This document shows positions 35,644 to 45,800 of a stretch of DNA of 64,000 nucleotides, piece by piece (position 1 is the stretch's first letter; every line of letters begins with the position of its first letter). This DNA comes from Clostridia bacterium (lineage in GTDB: Bacteria; Bacillota_A; Clostridia; UBA1212; UBA1255). The stretch lies in NCBI GenBank assembly GCA_017522515.1, contig JAFWZH010000134.1:1-64000 (forward strand), read 5' to 3'. A program made the position numbers and the translations under genes. Below the pieces are notes generated by a model, which saw nothing but the letters and a program-made list of their open reading frames with translations, did not search any database and had not been told where the DNA came from.

Positions 35644-38600
35644 GTGAAAAATAAGTTAAGAAATTTAAAAAATGTAGTTGGAAACTGGTTAATATCTTTG
35701 TGTCAAAGAATCATTAACTTTATTTCAAGAAAAGGCACTAACAATGTTTATAATTCTTTAATGCCCAAAGATAATATTGATATTTCTAATTATGAGGATG
35801 CTCTCGATTTTGCTTTTTCGCCTAATGAAAAAGTTCGAAACATTGCTTTAATGGGCACATATGGCTCTGGTAAAAGCAGCATTATTAACACTTATGCCTC
35901 AAAACATCCCGAAAAGAAATTTTTACATATATCGCTTGCACGTTTTGATGACAACCTTCATCAAAACAAAAATTATAAACACATTATAGATTCTAAACCA
36001 GACTCATCAAAAAAAGAAGAACAAAAACCCTTTAATGAATCAATAGCCAACAACGATACCTTAGAAATTATTAGCATAAATAATATATTGGAAGGAAAAA
36101 TTCTAAACCAACTTATTCATCAAATATCACCAAATAAAATTAAAGAATCTCGTTTTAACATAAAAAGAACTAGTAATGTATTTGCCACTATACTTCGTGT
36201 TATTGCAATTTTTTTCGTAATCTCAACAACTATGATTTTGGGATTTGAAAAATGGCTAAAAAACTTTGTAGAAGAATTAAAAATTATAGATTTACATTTC
36301 CTTATATCACCCACTTTTAAATTCATAGCAATAATTGCGTGTGCTATTATATTAATTTATTTTCTCTTTCTTCTTATAAATAAAAGATTTTTTGTAAAAA
36401 ACCTTAAAAAAGTTGAAGTTAAAAATTTACTAGGAATTGAAATTTTTGACTCGGAAACAGATTCGTCCTTTGACAAATATTTAAATGAAGTAATTTATCT
36501 ATTCGAAAATTGCGACGTTGATGCTATAGTCTTTGAAGATTTAGATAGATATGATATAACCCTAATCTTTGAAAAACTACGTGAAATAAATTATTTAGTT
36601 AATAAAAACTCAAAAAAAGATTTACGTTTCTTTTACTTAATCAAAGATAATATTTTCAGTACATCTGATAGGAGCAAGTTTTTTGATTTTATTATTCCTG
36701 TCGTTCCAGTTGTTGATATTTCAAATGCATCTAGTATGTTATCCAAAATACTTAAAAATGCAAACTTAACCAACGAAATTGATGAACACCTAATAAATGA
36801 TATATCATTTTACATAAACGATATGAGACTTTTAACTAATATCGTCAATGAATATCTAATATATAAACAAAGTTTTAAACTTGTATCGGACAAAGAAAAT
36901 TCAAACAAACAATTTGCAATGATTGTATATAAAAATCTATTCCCGGAAGATTTTCATTCTTTACAAGCAGGCTTTGGATATGTTTATATTGTTTTTAAAA
37001 CAGCAAAATTATTTTTCGACCATAAAAAAGAATCCATACAAAAAGAAATATATGATACAAAAAACTTTATAAAAGAACTTAAAGAAACTTTTTCATTTAC
37101 CTTAGATGAATTGAACTCTTTATATTTTCCACTTAACGGGCGCGTTAATAAAATCGGTACTCAAGATATACCTGTTAATATAAGTCGTATTGATTTAGTA
37201 AGGCAAATCATAAATTCTTCCGAACCAATCACTGTTTACGCAAATGGCACAGTAAGTTATTTGGATGCATCTAAAGGATTAAGAGAAATGCAAAATAACG
37301 AAGAATACAAATCCCGTTGCGAAACACTACAAGATACATTAAACAAGAAAATTCAACCAGCTGAAGATAGGGTTAACAGTCTGACAAAAGAACTAGAATT
37401 TTTGGTTACCAAACGACTTAAGGACATCTTCTCAACTCAAGAAAACGAGGATGCTTTTTGGGATGATGTTAATAATTTCTATAAAAAAGAAAATGGTTTT
37501 ATCAATTCTGTTTTGCTAGATAGAAATTATGGCTTAATAAAGTATTTAATAAGAAACGGTTATATTAACGAAGACTATAGCGTCTATTCTAGCTATTTTT
37601 ATTCCGATGATTTGTCTCAAACAGATCGCAATTTTATTTTATCCGTTCATAATGGTAATTCAATAACTCCTGAATATAAACTTAACAACCCAAAAAATGT
37701 TTTAGCAGCATTAAATCCATCATCTTTCTTATTGCACTCTGTTAATAATTTTGATTTATTCGAATGCGCGATCACCGAAAGGAAAGAAGAACTACTTCGA
37801 AAATGGTTTAATACGCTAGAAAATCAAGGTGAAGATGGATATAAATTTGTAATTGACTTTTGGAAATCAAATCGAGCAAATCGCGGCCTAATCAAATTCA
37901 TAAACAAACTATCACCACAATGGCTTGAAACATGGGTTTCATTTGGACTATTTTCTGACATTGACTTTTCCAAATATATATATCAAACTGTCGAATACTG
38001 CGATATGGGCACTCTTAATATATTAAACAATAATGATTGGATAACAAAGAAAATTTCTTCTGATATTACATTTCTTCAAAGCGAAATTTCAGATATAGGC
38101 AAGTATTGCGACGAGTTACAATCAATAGGTGTTAAATTCAAACAGTTGTCGGGAGATTATAATCAACAAGTTTTAAATTATGTATATAAAAACAATATGT
38201 ACACCCTTAATTATAATAACATGGAATTACTATTAAGATTATTTAATAAGATTGATTACAAAGAGATTCAACCAAACTTTTTTACTTACGTCTTTAAAAA
38301 TAATGACAAACCTATTGCAAGCTACCTACTAGATAATATTGATACATTTATTACTATAATCGTTGAAAATTCCACAAAGAAATTTAGAGACGATGAAAAT
38401 ACAATTATCAATATCTTAAATGATCCAAATATAAGTATAATACATAAACAAAAGTATGTTTCATTATTATCAACCAAAATCAATAATCTTGCCAGATTAG
38501 AAGAACTTGATATTATGCCAACGTTATTAAAGCATAATGCCTTTAAGACCAATTGGCGCAACCTACTTACGTATTACAAATACATTGATATGGATAAAGA

Positions 38601-39507
38601 AAAAATTTCTGAAGAATTAGCGAATGCCATGTCACATGCAACAAGTCCATCAATTTTAAAATTCAGTAAACTTAATTCATTTCTATCGCTAGATGTAGCA
38701 GATAGTTTTAGAATTCATTTTATTCAATCAAAATTTTTTGATAAAACACAATATAAAAGTATTCTTAATGAAATGGGATTCCATTATAAAAGTTTTTTCA
38801 TAGTTGGATTGGAAACGTGGCAAATTCAAACATTATTTGAATTAAACATTATACAAAAGAATGAACCTTCTTATAATTTTATTAAACAAAATTATAAGAA
38901 TCTTTTGTTAGACTTTTTCTTCATAGGAGATGCTAAAAAGGCCTTTAAATTGATCGATAATGGAGATATTACTTTAGACAGAGCCGAACTTTTGGAAATA
39001 TTATCTGATTCTCGTATTGACAGTCAGTCAGCATTAATTTTGATGAATAGAATTGACGGCATCATTACAATTGAGGGTAAAAAATATCTAGATGATGTTG
39101 TAGAAAGAATCATTCAAAAGCATTTTAATGTTGATGACTTACCCTGGATATTTATAAATTACAATACGCTTGGACCGAAATCAAAAAAATCAATTATTGA
39201 ATACTCCAAAAAGAATCATACGAGAATCGTGAATGTAGCCAAAACTTCAAAATGCATGCCAAGCGAGATTTATGCTGAATTATTATTTGAAGGTTTAATT
39301 GATGCTCAAACAATAATTGAATTAAGAAAAATATTAAATAATAAAAACTTTGATTTGCTTTGTCAAGGAAGTCATAGACCTTCGTTTGAAGATAATTCGT
39401 ACAATCGTATCATATTAGATTATTTTATGGAAAATGAATGGATTTCTAGCTACAAAGAAGTATCAGATGGTAAACTTAGGGCATATCCGAAAAGAATAGC
39501 ATCATAA
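35644..39507 (+). CDS. YobI-type membrane P-loop NTPase (probable defence protein)
   Basis: A 1287-aa protein. Walker A GTYGSGKSS at residues 71-79, two transmembrane helices near 180-202 and 225-247 inserted in the NTPase, and a Walker B-like VFEDLDRYD near 296-304. A long helical repeat-like C-terminal region (about 500-1280) follows, presumably the sensor. The layout matches YobI/KAP-like P-loop NTPases found in defence islands. GTG start with TAGGTGAT upstream. Monocistronic, followed by a strong terminator. It is very AT-rich (many Asn, Lys and Ile codons) compared with the ICE, suggesting separate acquisition. Confidence 0.8.
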   Translation: MKNKLRNLKNVVGNWLISLCQRIINFISRKGTNNVYNSLMPKDNIDISNYEDALDFAFSPNEKVRNIALMGTYGSGKSSIINTYASKHPEKKFLHISLARFDDNLHQNKNYKHIIDSKPDSSKKEEQKPFNESIANNDTLEIISINNILEGKILNQLIHQISPNKIKESRFNIKRTSNVFATILRVIAIFFVISTTMILGFEKWLKNFVEELKIIDLHFLISPTFKFIAIIACAIILIYFLFLLINKRFFVKNLKKVEVKNLLGIEIFDSETDSSFDKYLNEVIYLFENCDVDAIVFEDLDRYDITLIFEKLREINYLVNKNSKKDLRFFYLIKDNIFSTSDRSKFFDFIIPVVPVVDISNASSMLSKILKNANLTNEIDEHLINDISFYINDMRLLTNIVNEYLIYKQSFKLVSDKENSNKQFAMIVYKNLFPEDFHSLQAGFGYVYIVFKTAKLFFDHKKESIQKEIYDTKNFIKELKETFSFTLDELNSLYFPLNGRVNKIGTQDIPVNISRIDLVRQIINSSEPITVYANGTVSYLDASKGLREMQNNEEYKSRCETLQDTLNKKIQPAEDRVNSLTKELEFLVTKRLKDIFSTQENEDAFWDDVNNFYKKENGFINSVLLDRNYGLIKYLIRNGYINEDYSVYSSYFYSDDLSQTDRNFILSVHNGNSITPEYKLNNPKNVLAALNPSSFLLHSVNNFDLFECAITERKEELLRKWFNTLENQGEDGYKFVIDFWKSNRANRGLIKFINKLSPQWLETWVSFGLFSDIDFSKYIYQTVEYCDMGTLNILNNNDWITKKISSDITFLQSEISDIGKYCDELQSIGVKFKQLSGDYNQQVLNYVYKNNMYTLNYNNMELLLRLFNKIDYKEIQPNFFTYVFKNNDKPIASYLLDNIDTFITIIVENSTKKFRDDENTIINILNDPNISIIHKQKYVSLLSTKINNLARLEELDIMPTLLKHNAFKTNWRNLLTYYKYIDMDKEKISEELANAMSHATSPSILKFSKLNSFLSLDVADSFRIHFIQSKFFDKTQYKSILNEMGFHYKSFFIVGLETWQIQTLFELNIIQKNEPSYNFIKQNYKNLLLDFFFIGDAKKAFKLIDNGDITLDRAELLEILSDSRIDSQSALILMNRIDGIITIEGKKYLDDVVERIIQKHFNVDDLPWIFINYNTLGPKSKKSIIEYSKKNHTRIVNVAKTSKCMPSEIYAELLFEGLIDAQTIIELRKILNNKNFDLLCQGSHRPSFEDNSYNRIILDYFMENEWISSYKEVSDGKLRAYPKRIAS

Positions 39508-39573
39508 TTAATAAACAGCGCAAAAATGAATCTCCGTAGCGAAAAAAGCGAAAACCAATAGGATATCTAAGAC

Positions 39574-39608
39574 AAAAATACCGATCATCGACGATGGTCG
39601 GTATTTTT
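39574..39608 (+). terminator. Rho-independent terminator
   Basis: AAATACCGATCATCG pairs with CGATGGTCGGTATTT (one G-T pair), single-nt loop, then five T. It ends the YobI-like gene. Confidence 0.9.
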
Positions 39609-39764
39609 GTATATAGTATTCCATATATAAAAGTGTAATTTCACATGTTGCAAAAATTCCCATTTTTCCTCATCCCTTTTAACGTATATTATATGCCATA
39701 CATAACGAAAATAACCATTGTTTTACAGCAATTACAGCAATTAGACCTTTAATAATTTTATTCC

Positions 39765-39796
39765 ATAAAACATTTATAAGTTATTAAATGTTTTAT
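39765..39796. repeat. Inverted repeat in an AT-rich gap
   Basis: ATAAAACATTTA and TAAATGTTTTAT form a perfect 12-bp stem. It is the only structure seen between 39610 and 39950, a very AT-rich stretch without genes. Confidence 0.55.
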
Positions 39797-39950
39797 CGTT
39801 ATATTATATATAAGCTCCGAAAAAAATGTGAAAAAAATAAAATTTTTTGTAAATTCTCTTATACTTCAATTAAAACTTTTTGATAATATTTAAAGAAAAA
39901 ATAAATTTTTAACAAAAATCCATAGCATAACTATTGATTTTTAGATGTAA

Positions 39951-39988
39951 ATAAGGAGTACCACTCGAATACCGGTGGTACTCCTTAT
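39951..39988. terminator. 14-bp hairpin, probable terminator of the 40043 gene
   Basis: ATAAGGAGTACCAC and GTGGTACTCCTTAT are exact complements around a 10-nt loop. The U-run is weak in either direction (TTATTT). Confidence 0.6.
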
Positions 39989-40042
39989 TTGCGACACAAG
40001 TTAATATGCAATTCACAGCAGTTTGTTTTGGCAAATAACTGT

Positions 40043-40288
40043 TTATTCTTTTGGTGTACCTCGACGTTCGGTGATACCGATAATTTCTTTGAGATTCTTC
40101 CCGTCGTATGGCACATATGGATATATGTATCTTACTACTGTTCCCACCTCTCCTTCAAGTTGGCGGTAACCGTATGGTACTAAAACAAAGTCTTTTCCCT
40201 CAACACTGTCAGTTGGATCCAAATACCAGGCTGGCCTTTCAAAAGCAAACTTTACAAACACATAGCGATATACATCTCCACTTTTCAT
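40043..40288 (-). CDS. Small orphan protein, unknown
   Basis: An 81-aa protein with an AGGAGG ribosome binding site. It is rich in Tyr, Val, Pro and Gly (YRYVFVKFAFERP, then DFVLVPYGYRQLEGEVG), suggesting a small beta-barrel, loosely like the PriA 3'-end-binding fold. It stands alone between the NTPase and integrase debris. No function is proposed. Confidence 0.65.
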   Translation of the reverse strand: MKSGDVYRYVFVKFAFERPAWYLDPTDSVEGKDFVLVPYGYRQLEGEVGTVVRYIYPYVPYDGKNLKEIIGITERRGTPKE

Positions 40289-40395
40289 ACCTCACGCCTC
40301 CTAACATCTATTTTATCATAGAACACATCATGTTTCAACATTATTTCGAAAACAAAAGCAGCGTTACATCTTCTTACAACAACTACAAATTATTG

Positions 40396-40565
40396 TATAT
40401 AAGACACACATTTGCTACAAATTTACTTGCTAATGTGCAGATTTAAGATCTGTTCAAGAAATCTTAGGTCACAGTAGCGTATCAACAACTGAAATTTATA
40501 CTGAAGTTACTACAAAACGAAAAAAACAAGTATTAAATAAATACAACTTTAGAAGCAGCTTATAG
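40396..40565 (+). pseudogene. Tyrosine recombinase (integrase) 3' remnant, frameshifted
   Basis: Only the last ~55 codons remain. Frame one reads [11 protein letters not shown] (catalytic Arg-His box) and stops; restoring one G near 40434 joins it to [16 protein letters not shown], then STTEIYTEV with the catalytic Tyr, then a Lys-rich end and TAG at 40563-40565. Upstream sequence no longer resembles an integrase. Confidence 0.85.
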
Positions 40566-40584
40566 AAATATGCCTAAAAATATT

Positions 40585-41583
40585 TTATTTTTTTATAAGT
40601 TTTTTTGTTTTGCGTAAAAGTTCCTTTAATATTTTTTCTTCTTGTTCGTCTAACGAGAGTAATTTCTTTTGAAGGCTTTGAAACAATGAATCTCTTCTTT
40701 TGGTATGCAGCATAGCGTATATCATTCTCATATTATTAGCTTCATCAACTATACGCTTATATTTTTTACTTGTTTTTGCATCCATTTCTAATTGATTTTC
40801 TATGCATTCAATGCGTTCCAACATAACTTTTTTATGCTCCCAAATCATGCGAAATACTCGCCAATCCATTTTCTCATAAGGAATTGTTCCATCACATAGT
40901 TTACTTAAATATTTAACTATATATCTATGGACAACAATTCCTCGAACATTCCCCTCGCCATCTTCAGGATACTTTTTCATATTTGAATCAAGGTAATCTT
41001 CTATTAATTTTAAAGCTTTTTCTGCTGAAAATTCAATTTTTTCTTCCTTGGGTTTTATACCATAAATTCCTCCGCGCACACCACCATCATATGCTGATTT
41101 TCTACCCTCTTCAAAAGATTTTTGTGGCGTCCAAAACTTTCTATATACCCAATCCTTGTCATAGGCATATATACAAAATGTTTTGTTTTCTTGATTATAG
41201 CCACAAATTGTTCCATCATGGCTAAAATGTCTTTCTTGATACCAACTCTTACCCTCAACGTAATAATCATCTACACCTGAGTAATGCACATAAAAACCAT
41301 CATCAAGATAATTTTTAATTACAGCATTTAATTGTCGCTTTAATGGAATCATAGAAATCCATTGCTTTATCAAAAACGATGCATCCTCTATTTTAGTTCC
41401 TTCAACATCAATTTCCGGTGAAGTATATCCAGATAAAAACTTCTTAGTGCAAGTTAAAACACCGGCTTCATTTAAATAGGCATTTCTTAATGTTGGATTA
41501 TCGACAATACATGCTGTAACAATTCCATTATGGTATGTACTATACATTGGCTCTACCAAAGGTAATTCTATAATCTTTTTCAT
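40585..41583 (-). CDS. BtrH/C39-peptidase-fold-like protein, unknown role
   Basis: A 332-aa cytosolic protein with an AGGAGG-type ribosome binding site. The middle (residues 85-170) reads LDDGFYVHYSGVDDYYV, then RHFSHDGTICGYNQEN with a His-Asp pair, which recalls the BtrH N-terminal/C39-like papain-fold domain found in Firmicutes antibiotic and peptide loci; the catalytic Cys is not evident. The C-terminal 110 residues form a long charged helix or coiled coil. It is flanked on both sides by integrase 3' remnants. The fold call is tentative. Confidence 0.5.
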   Translation of the reverse strand: MKKIIELPLVEPMYSTYHNGIVTACIVDNPTLRNAYLNEAGVLTCTKKFLSGYTSPEIDVEGTKIEDASFLIKQWISMIPLKRQLNAVIKNYLDDGFYVHYSGVDDYYVEGKSWYQERHFSHDGTICGYNQENKTFCIYAYDKDWVYRKFWTPQKSFEEGRKSAYDGGVRGGIYGIKPKEEKIEFSAEKALKLIEDYLDSNMKKYPEDGEGNVRGIVVHRYIVKYLSKLCDGTIPYEKMDWRVFRMIWEHKKVMLERIECIENQLEMDAKTSKKYKRIVDEANNMRMIYAMLHTKRRDSLFQSLQKKLLSLDEQEEKILKELLRKTKKLIKK

Positions 41584-41737
41584 TTTGTTTCCTCCGAATT
41601 TAAGTGTTTTATTTACTGTTATTCATCGTAATAACAAATATTATACAACTATATGAGGAAACCTGCGGTCCGCTTTTAATAATTTCTATAAATAATCCTT
41701 AATTAATACTTGAGATTGAGCCATTAATAAATGGATG

Positions 41738-41833
41738 CTTAGAAACAGTAGTATTGCAACAACAGAAATATACACGGATTACTGTAAAGCGCCATGCCAA
41801 TTAGCTAAAGATATCTTAATAAATGCAACTTAA
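41738..41833 (+). pseudogene. Second tyrosine recombinase 3' remnant
   Basis: The frame reads LRNSSIATTEIYTDY and runs on to TAA at 41831. This matches the LGHSSIATTEIYT catalytic-Tyr box of Xer-like integrases with GH altered to RN. Nothing of the upstream protein remains. It lies in the same orientation as the remnant at 40396. The rest of the 41584-41957 gap shows nothing further. Confidence 0.7.
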
Positions 41834-41957
41834 AGCAAAACAAAGAACGGTTAGGTTTTACCCCAACCATTCTTTGTTAATAAAAAGTTTTTAGAGTTAT
41901 AAGAAGTCATTTATAACTATTATCCACACAATAGAACTGTACATCTATATTATGTAT

Positions 41958-42380
41958 TTAATTTTCACAAAGTAAATTTACAATTTTTTTAAATGCTCTT
42001 CTACAATTTCTATAGTAAGTAATCATAAAAATAAAAAGCAATAGAAAGGACCATATAATTACCACAAATGAGATTAGTATATCTTGCGATAAAAAATATA
42101 AAAATACTGATAAAGAAAGATTAAAAGCAAAAAAAGAAAGCAAAAAAATCTTATCCAACTTGGATATTATAAACGATAAAAAAACCTTCGCTTGATCTTT
42201 GTGTAAATCAAAAGTCCCTACAATCAATGGGAAAAAAATTCTATTTGACATAAAAGCTTTTTCTCTTATTTCAAATTTTTCTTTTTTAATACAGCATTCA
42301 AACTTATCAGTATCCATAAGACGTCCAATAACTCCGCCAATAGTTAACTTTGTTTCAATAACTCTTTCCCGAAAAATCAT
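41958..42380 (-). CDS. Small membrane protein, second candidate immunity protein
   Basis: A 140-aa protein with a soluble N-terminal ~60 residues and two to three transmembrane helices after it (IFLLSFFAFNLSLSVFLYFL, FVVIIWSFLLLFIFMITYY), ending in a basic segment. GGAGG lies 12 nt upstream of the ATG. It is the last gene of the minus-strand toxin operon. Candidate membrane immunity protein against the Rhs tip, by position and topology only. Confidence 0.6.
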   Translation of the reverse strand: MIFRERVIETKLTIGGVIGRLMDTDKFECCIKKEKFEIREKAFMSNRIFFPLIVGTFDLHKDQAKVFLSFIISKLDKIFLLSFFAFNLSLSVFLYFLSQDILISFVVIIWSFLLLFIFMITYYRNCRRAFKKIVNLLCEN

Positions 42381-42451
42381 ATCACATGGCCCTCCAATTT
42401 AAATATAATGCATAATTACCATTTGTGAATTGCGCAAAACAACAGAAAGAT

Positions 42452-42853
42452 TCACTCGACTTTTTCTATCATATTCACAGTCCAGTGATAAGAAGTAAAT
42501 ACAAACAAAACATCAAATTCACTAGATATTTCAATTATATCTCGCAAATTTTTTAAATCAATAACTTGCACTAATAATTTTACAGAAATATAAAATTTAA
42601 ATAACGATTTAATTGAAACCTTATTTTTGGTTTTTACTTGAATATATTTATTGGTCTTATAATATTCAGGTTTTACAATACATAGTAACGATTGATGGTA
42701 ATCAGAAATCCATGCACAAGAATTGATTTTTTCATTCTTATTTAGCCATACAATCAACCGATTCAATTTCATAAAAGGAATAATAAACCAATTTAGTAAA
42801 CCGAATAAAATTATAACAATCACGGCAGACAAACAAATAATGATTGTTTTCAA
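42452..42853 (-). CDS. Small membrane protein, candidate Rhs immunity protein
   Basis: A 133-aa protein with one N-terminal transmembrane helix (IIICLSAVIVIILFGLLNWFI) and a cytosolic or external domain of alternating beta-rich segments. TTG start, AAGGTG at 7 nt. It begins 12 bp after the Rhs stop codon, the usual place for the cognate immunity gene of a polymorphic toxin. No family is recognised. Confidence 0.65.
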   Translation of the reverse strand: MKTIIICLSAVIVIILFGLLNWFIIPFMKLNRLIVWLNKNEKINSCAWISDYHQSLLCIVKPEYYKTNKYIQVKTKNKVSIKSLFKFYISVKLLVQVIDLKNLRDIIEISSEFDVLFVFTSYHWTVNMIEKVE

Positions 42854-42864
42854 ATTTTATCACC

Positions 42865-45800
42865 TTATCTATATATTTTAATTTTTAAATTTTTAATTTT
42901 CTTTTTTAATTTACTAAAATTATTACCACAACTTGCAAAGAAACTTTTCAACTTGCTCTTCAATGGAATATAAAGTCCACCATCAAAAGGTGCTGTTTCA
43001 CGATAAAGTCCAGTTGTTCCAAAAGAAATTTGAATACCAACAAATTTCTTTTTTGATGATGGATAGTTGTAATAATCATAAACTAACATTCCACCAACCT
43101 TAAATCCCACAGCGAATCCAACTGTCACAGAATCAAGGTAATTTTTTATCTTTTTAAATCTCCAATATATACCTAGCGAACCACTCAAACCTTTTTCCAC
43201 AACTCCGTATAGTAAAGTTGCACCGATGAATATTCCATAATCCCATGTAGAATCAATAAGCAATGTTGCAAAAAAGTTTATCCCCATTATAGCGGCTATA
43301 CCCCAAGAAATACCTATTGTCAACACCCAATATCCAAAAGGATCTATATTCATTATAGGTTCATTCTTACAGTAACAAAACAAATTTGCATTAATTATAT
43401 TTTTTTCAATTTGTAGAACTATGGGTTCATCCGCATTAATGAACCTACCAACAACAGGGCTGTAGTAACGTGACTGAAGATAGTATAAACCAATTTCTTG
43501 GTCAAAGTAATAACCACGATAACGATACGGGTTAAGGGTAGAAATACCGCAACCGGAAGTGTCCCCAGTAATGGTACAGGTGCCCCACGCATCATAGGTG
43601 TATTTTGCAACAATATTTGCTGTTTTATCTACAATAGCAATAATATCACCCTGTAGGTTCTTATGGAAATAGAACGGCTCATCGTTATAGATAATACCGC
43701 AAACAGTCTCTTCGTTATCATAAAGAGGAATAAGAGTATTGTTACCCCAAGTTTCTCTTAATATCTTACTACCATCAAGCGCAAAATTGTGTCGAACACC
43801 GTCAATGGTTTTAGAAGTTCTTATACCATTTGCGTTGTAGGTGTACTGAATGTTATCAAACGACTTCAGTTGTCTGCCTTTTTCCCAAGTAAGTGTATGA
43901 CCGAGATACGTTGTAGGATTGCCTTGATCATCATAAATAATTTCTTGATCGCCAACTTTAGTAAGTTTATCCTTCCAAACGTCATCACCATAAGTATATG
44001 AAATACCATTCTTAGTGAGAATATTACCGTAATTATCATAGGTCATATCGTTGACAATTACGCCATTTACAATCTCGGTTTTAAGCTGACCAAGCGCATC
44101 ATAGGTATATTCTGTAGTACCATCTATAGAGTCAATGACTTTTGTGATTCTTTCCTCTGCGTCATACTCATAAGAAATACTGCGACCATCTGAAAGCACA
44201 ATTTGACTTACAAGCTGAGTTGTAGGACTGGACTTTAGTTTTTCACTATCAATATGTTCGTCAGTAACTTCACCGGTAAGATAACTAAACTGACGTGATA
44301 CAAATCCCGTGCCAAGCTGCAGTTCATCAAAGACTTTTCTACCAAAAGAATCGGTTTTAGAATGGCTTGTAACAGTCTTACCACCTGCAGTGAATTTAAC
44401 TACAGTGTTGTCATCGGTTGTTTCATAATTTACAATATTTTCGTCGCCGTTTGCAGAGATAATTCGTTTACGAACAAGAGTGCCATCATTGTCATATACA
44501 TAGAAGATGGTATTTACAAGTTCTTTTGCGACTACAATCTCATCAGCATTGATGGTAATATTGCATTCGGTAGCACGAATTACTTTGCCCTCATCGTATT
44601 CGTAATTATACTCTTTACAAGCCAAAATGTCAATAGAACGAACGATGTTTCCCTGTCCATCATAGGTATATTTATAGTGAGCTGTGAGTGTATTGTTAAT
44701 ATCAAACCACTTTTCAGCAATAAGCTGACCTGTACCATTATATGTAGCCTTCATTTTATCGCCGTTAGCATAAGCCATCTCTTTGAGTCTGCCATTGCCA
44801 GACTTATATGTGTACTTTACAAGTTTTTCGTCCTTGCCGTTTACACCTATAGATTCAAGATTATGGTATGCGTTGTAAGCAAGAACATACTTCATACCAT
44901 CGCCACGTACAATTGAAGTCATATTGTCAAAAGCATCATAACCGTAAGAAACATTAGCTAGTTCTGCACCATCAGCATCCTTGCTGGTAACCTTGGTAGT
45001 CTTGCCGGATTCGTCATACTCATATAAGGTTTTGTTACTACAACGGTCTATTACTTCCTCGTTACGAGATGTATCTTCATCGACAGTGTAAAGTGTTTCA
45101 TTACCACGTGCATCAATTTCTGCGATTAAGTCATTACCTGCATTTTCATTCACATTTCCGCTTTCATTTGTTGACTTGGTAAATTCAAATGCACGGTAAA
45201 TAGTGCCAAATTCACCGTCAGTGAAGGTGGTTTCTGTAAGAGTGTTACCAAATGCATCGACTTTTTCTTTAAATCCAGCACCCTCTGATGTTACGGTATC
45301 AGCTTCATCAGCAGTTACTACGTCATCATCAACAGCAGTTTCAAAATCACTTGCAGAAAGACCGGTTTCAATACTATTGCGAATAAGCTGAATATCATCA
45401 AAATAAGCAACACCAATGTTGTTACTGTAATCACAATAAATAGTAATGCTTTGTATGGTGCGATATTTACTCTTAGCGAATTCAACCGAAGCAAGTTGCC
45501 ATTCTTCTGTACAAGGTGAGAAATCTGCTGTATATTCTTCCGTGCCATATTCTCTATAAGCCGAATCATAATATCTAATTACAGCACGAAGTCTAAATGT
45601 TGTGCTTTCAACATCATCACGCTCGTGATTAGGCAATCCATAACCTTTTGCCCAACCGGAAAGAGTAAATGTTTCGCGGGTTGAACGACTGGGTTTTACC
45701 ATAACTACCTGTGATGCGTAACATTTGTCATCAACATTACCTGTAATTTTTAGAGAATGTTTCATATTAAAACAAGTTTCAGATGTAGAAATCACATCAC

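Noticed and set aside
40108..40446. 112-aa + strand frame ending [14 protein letters not shown]
   Set aside because: Only its end is meaningful, as the integrase remnant; the rest is antisense to the small gene at 40043.
44362..44916. 184-aa + strand frame inside rhs
   Set aside because: Antisense shadow of the Rhs repeats; low-complexity Ile/Ser/Cys-rich peptide without ribosome binding site.
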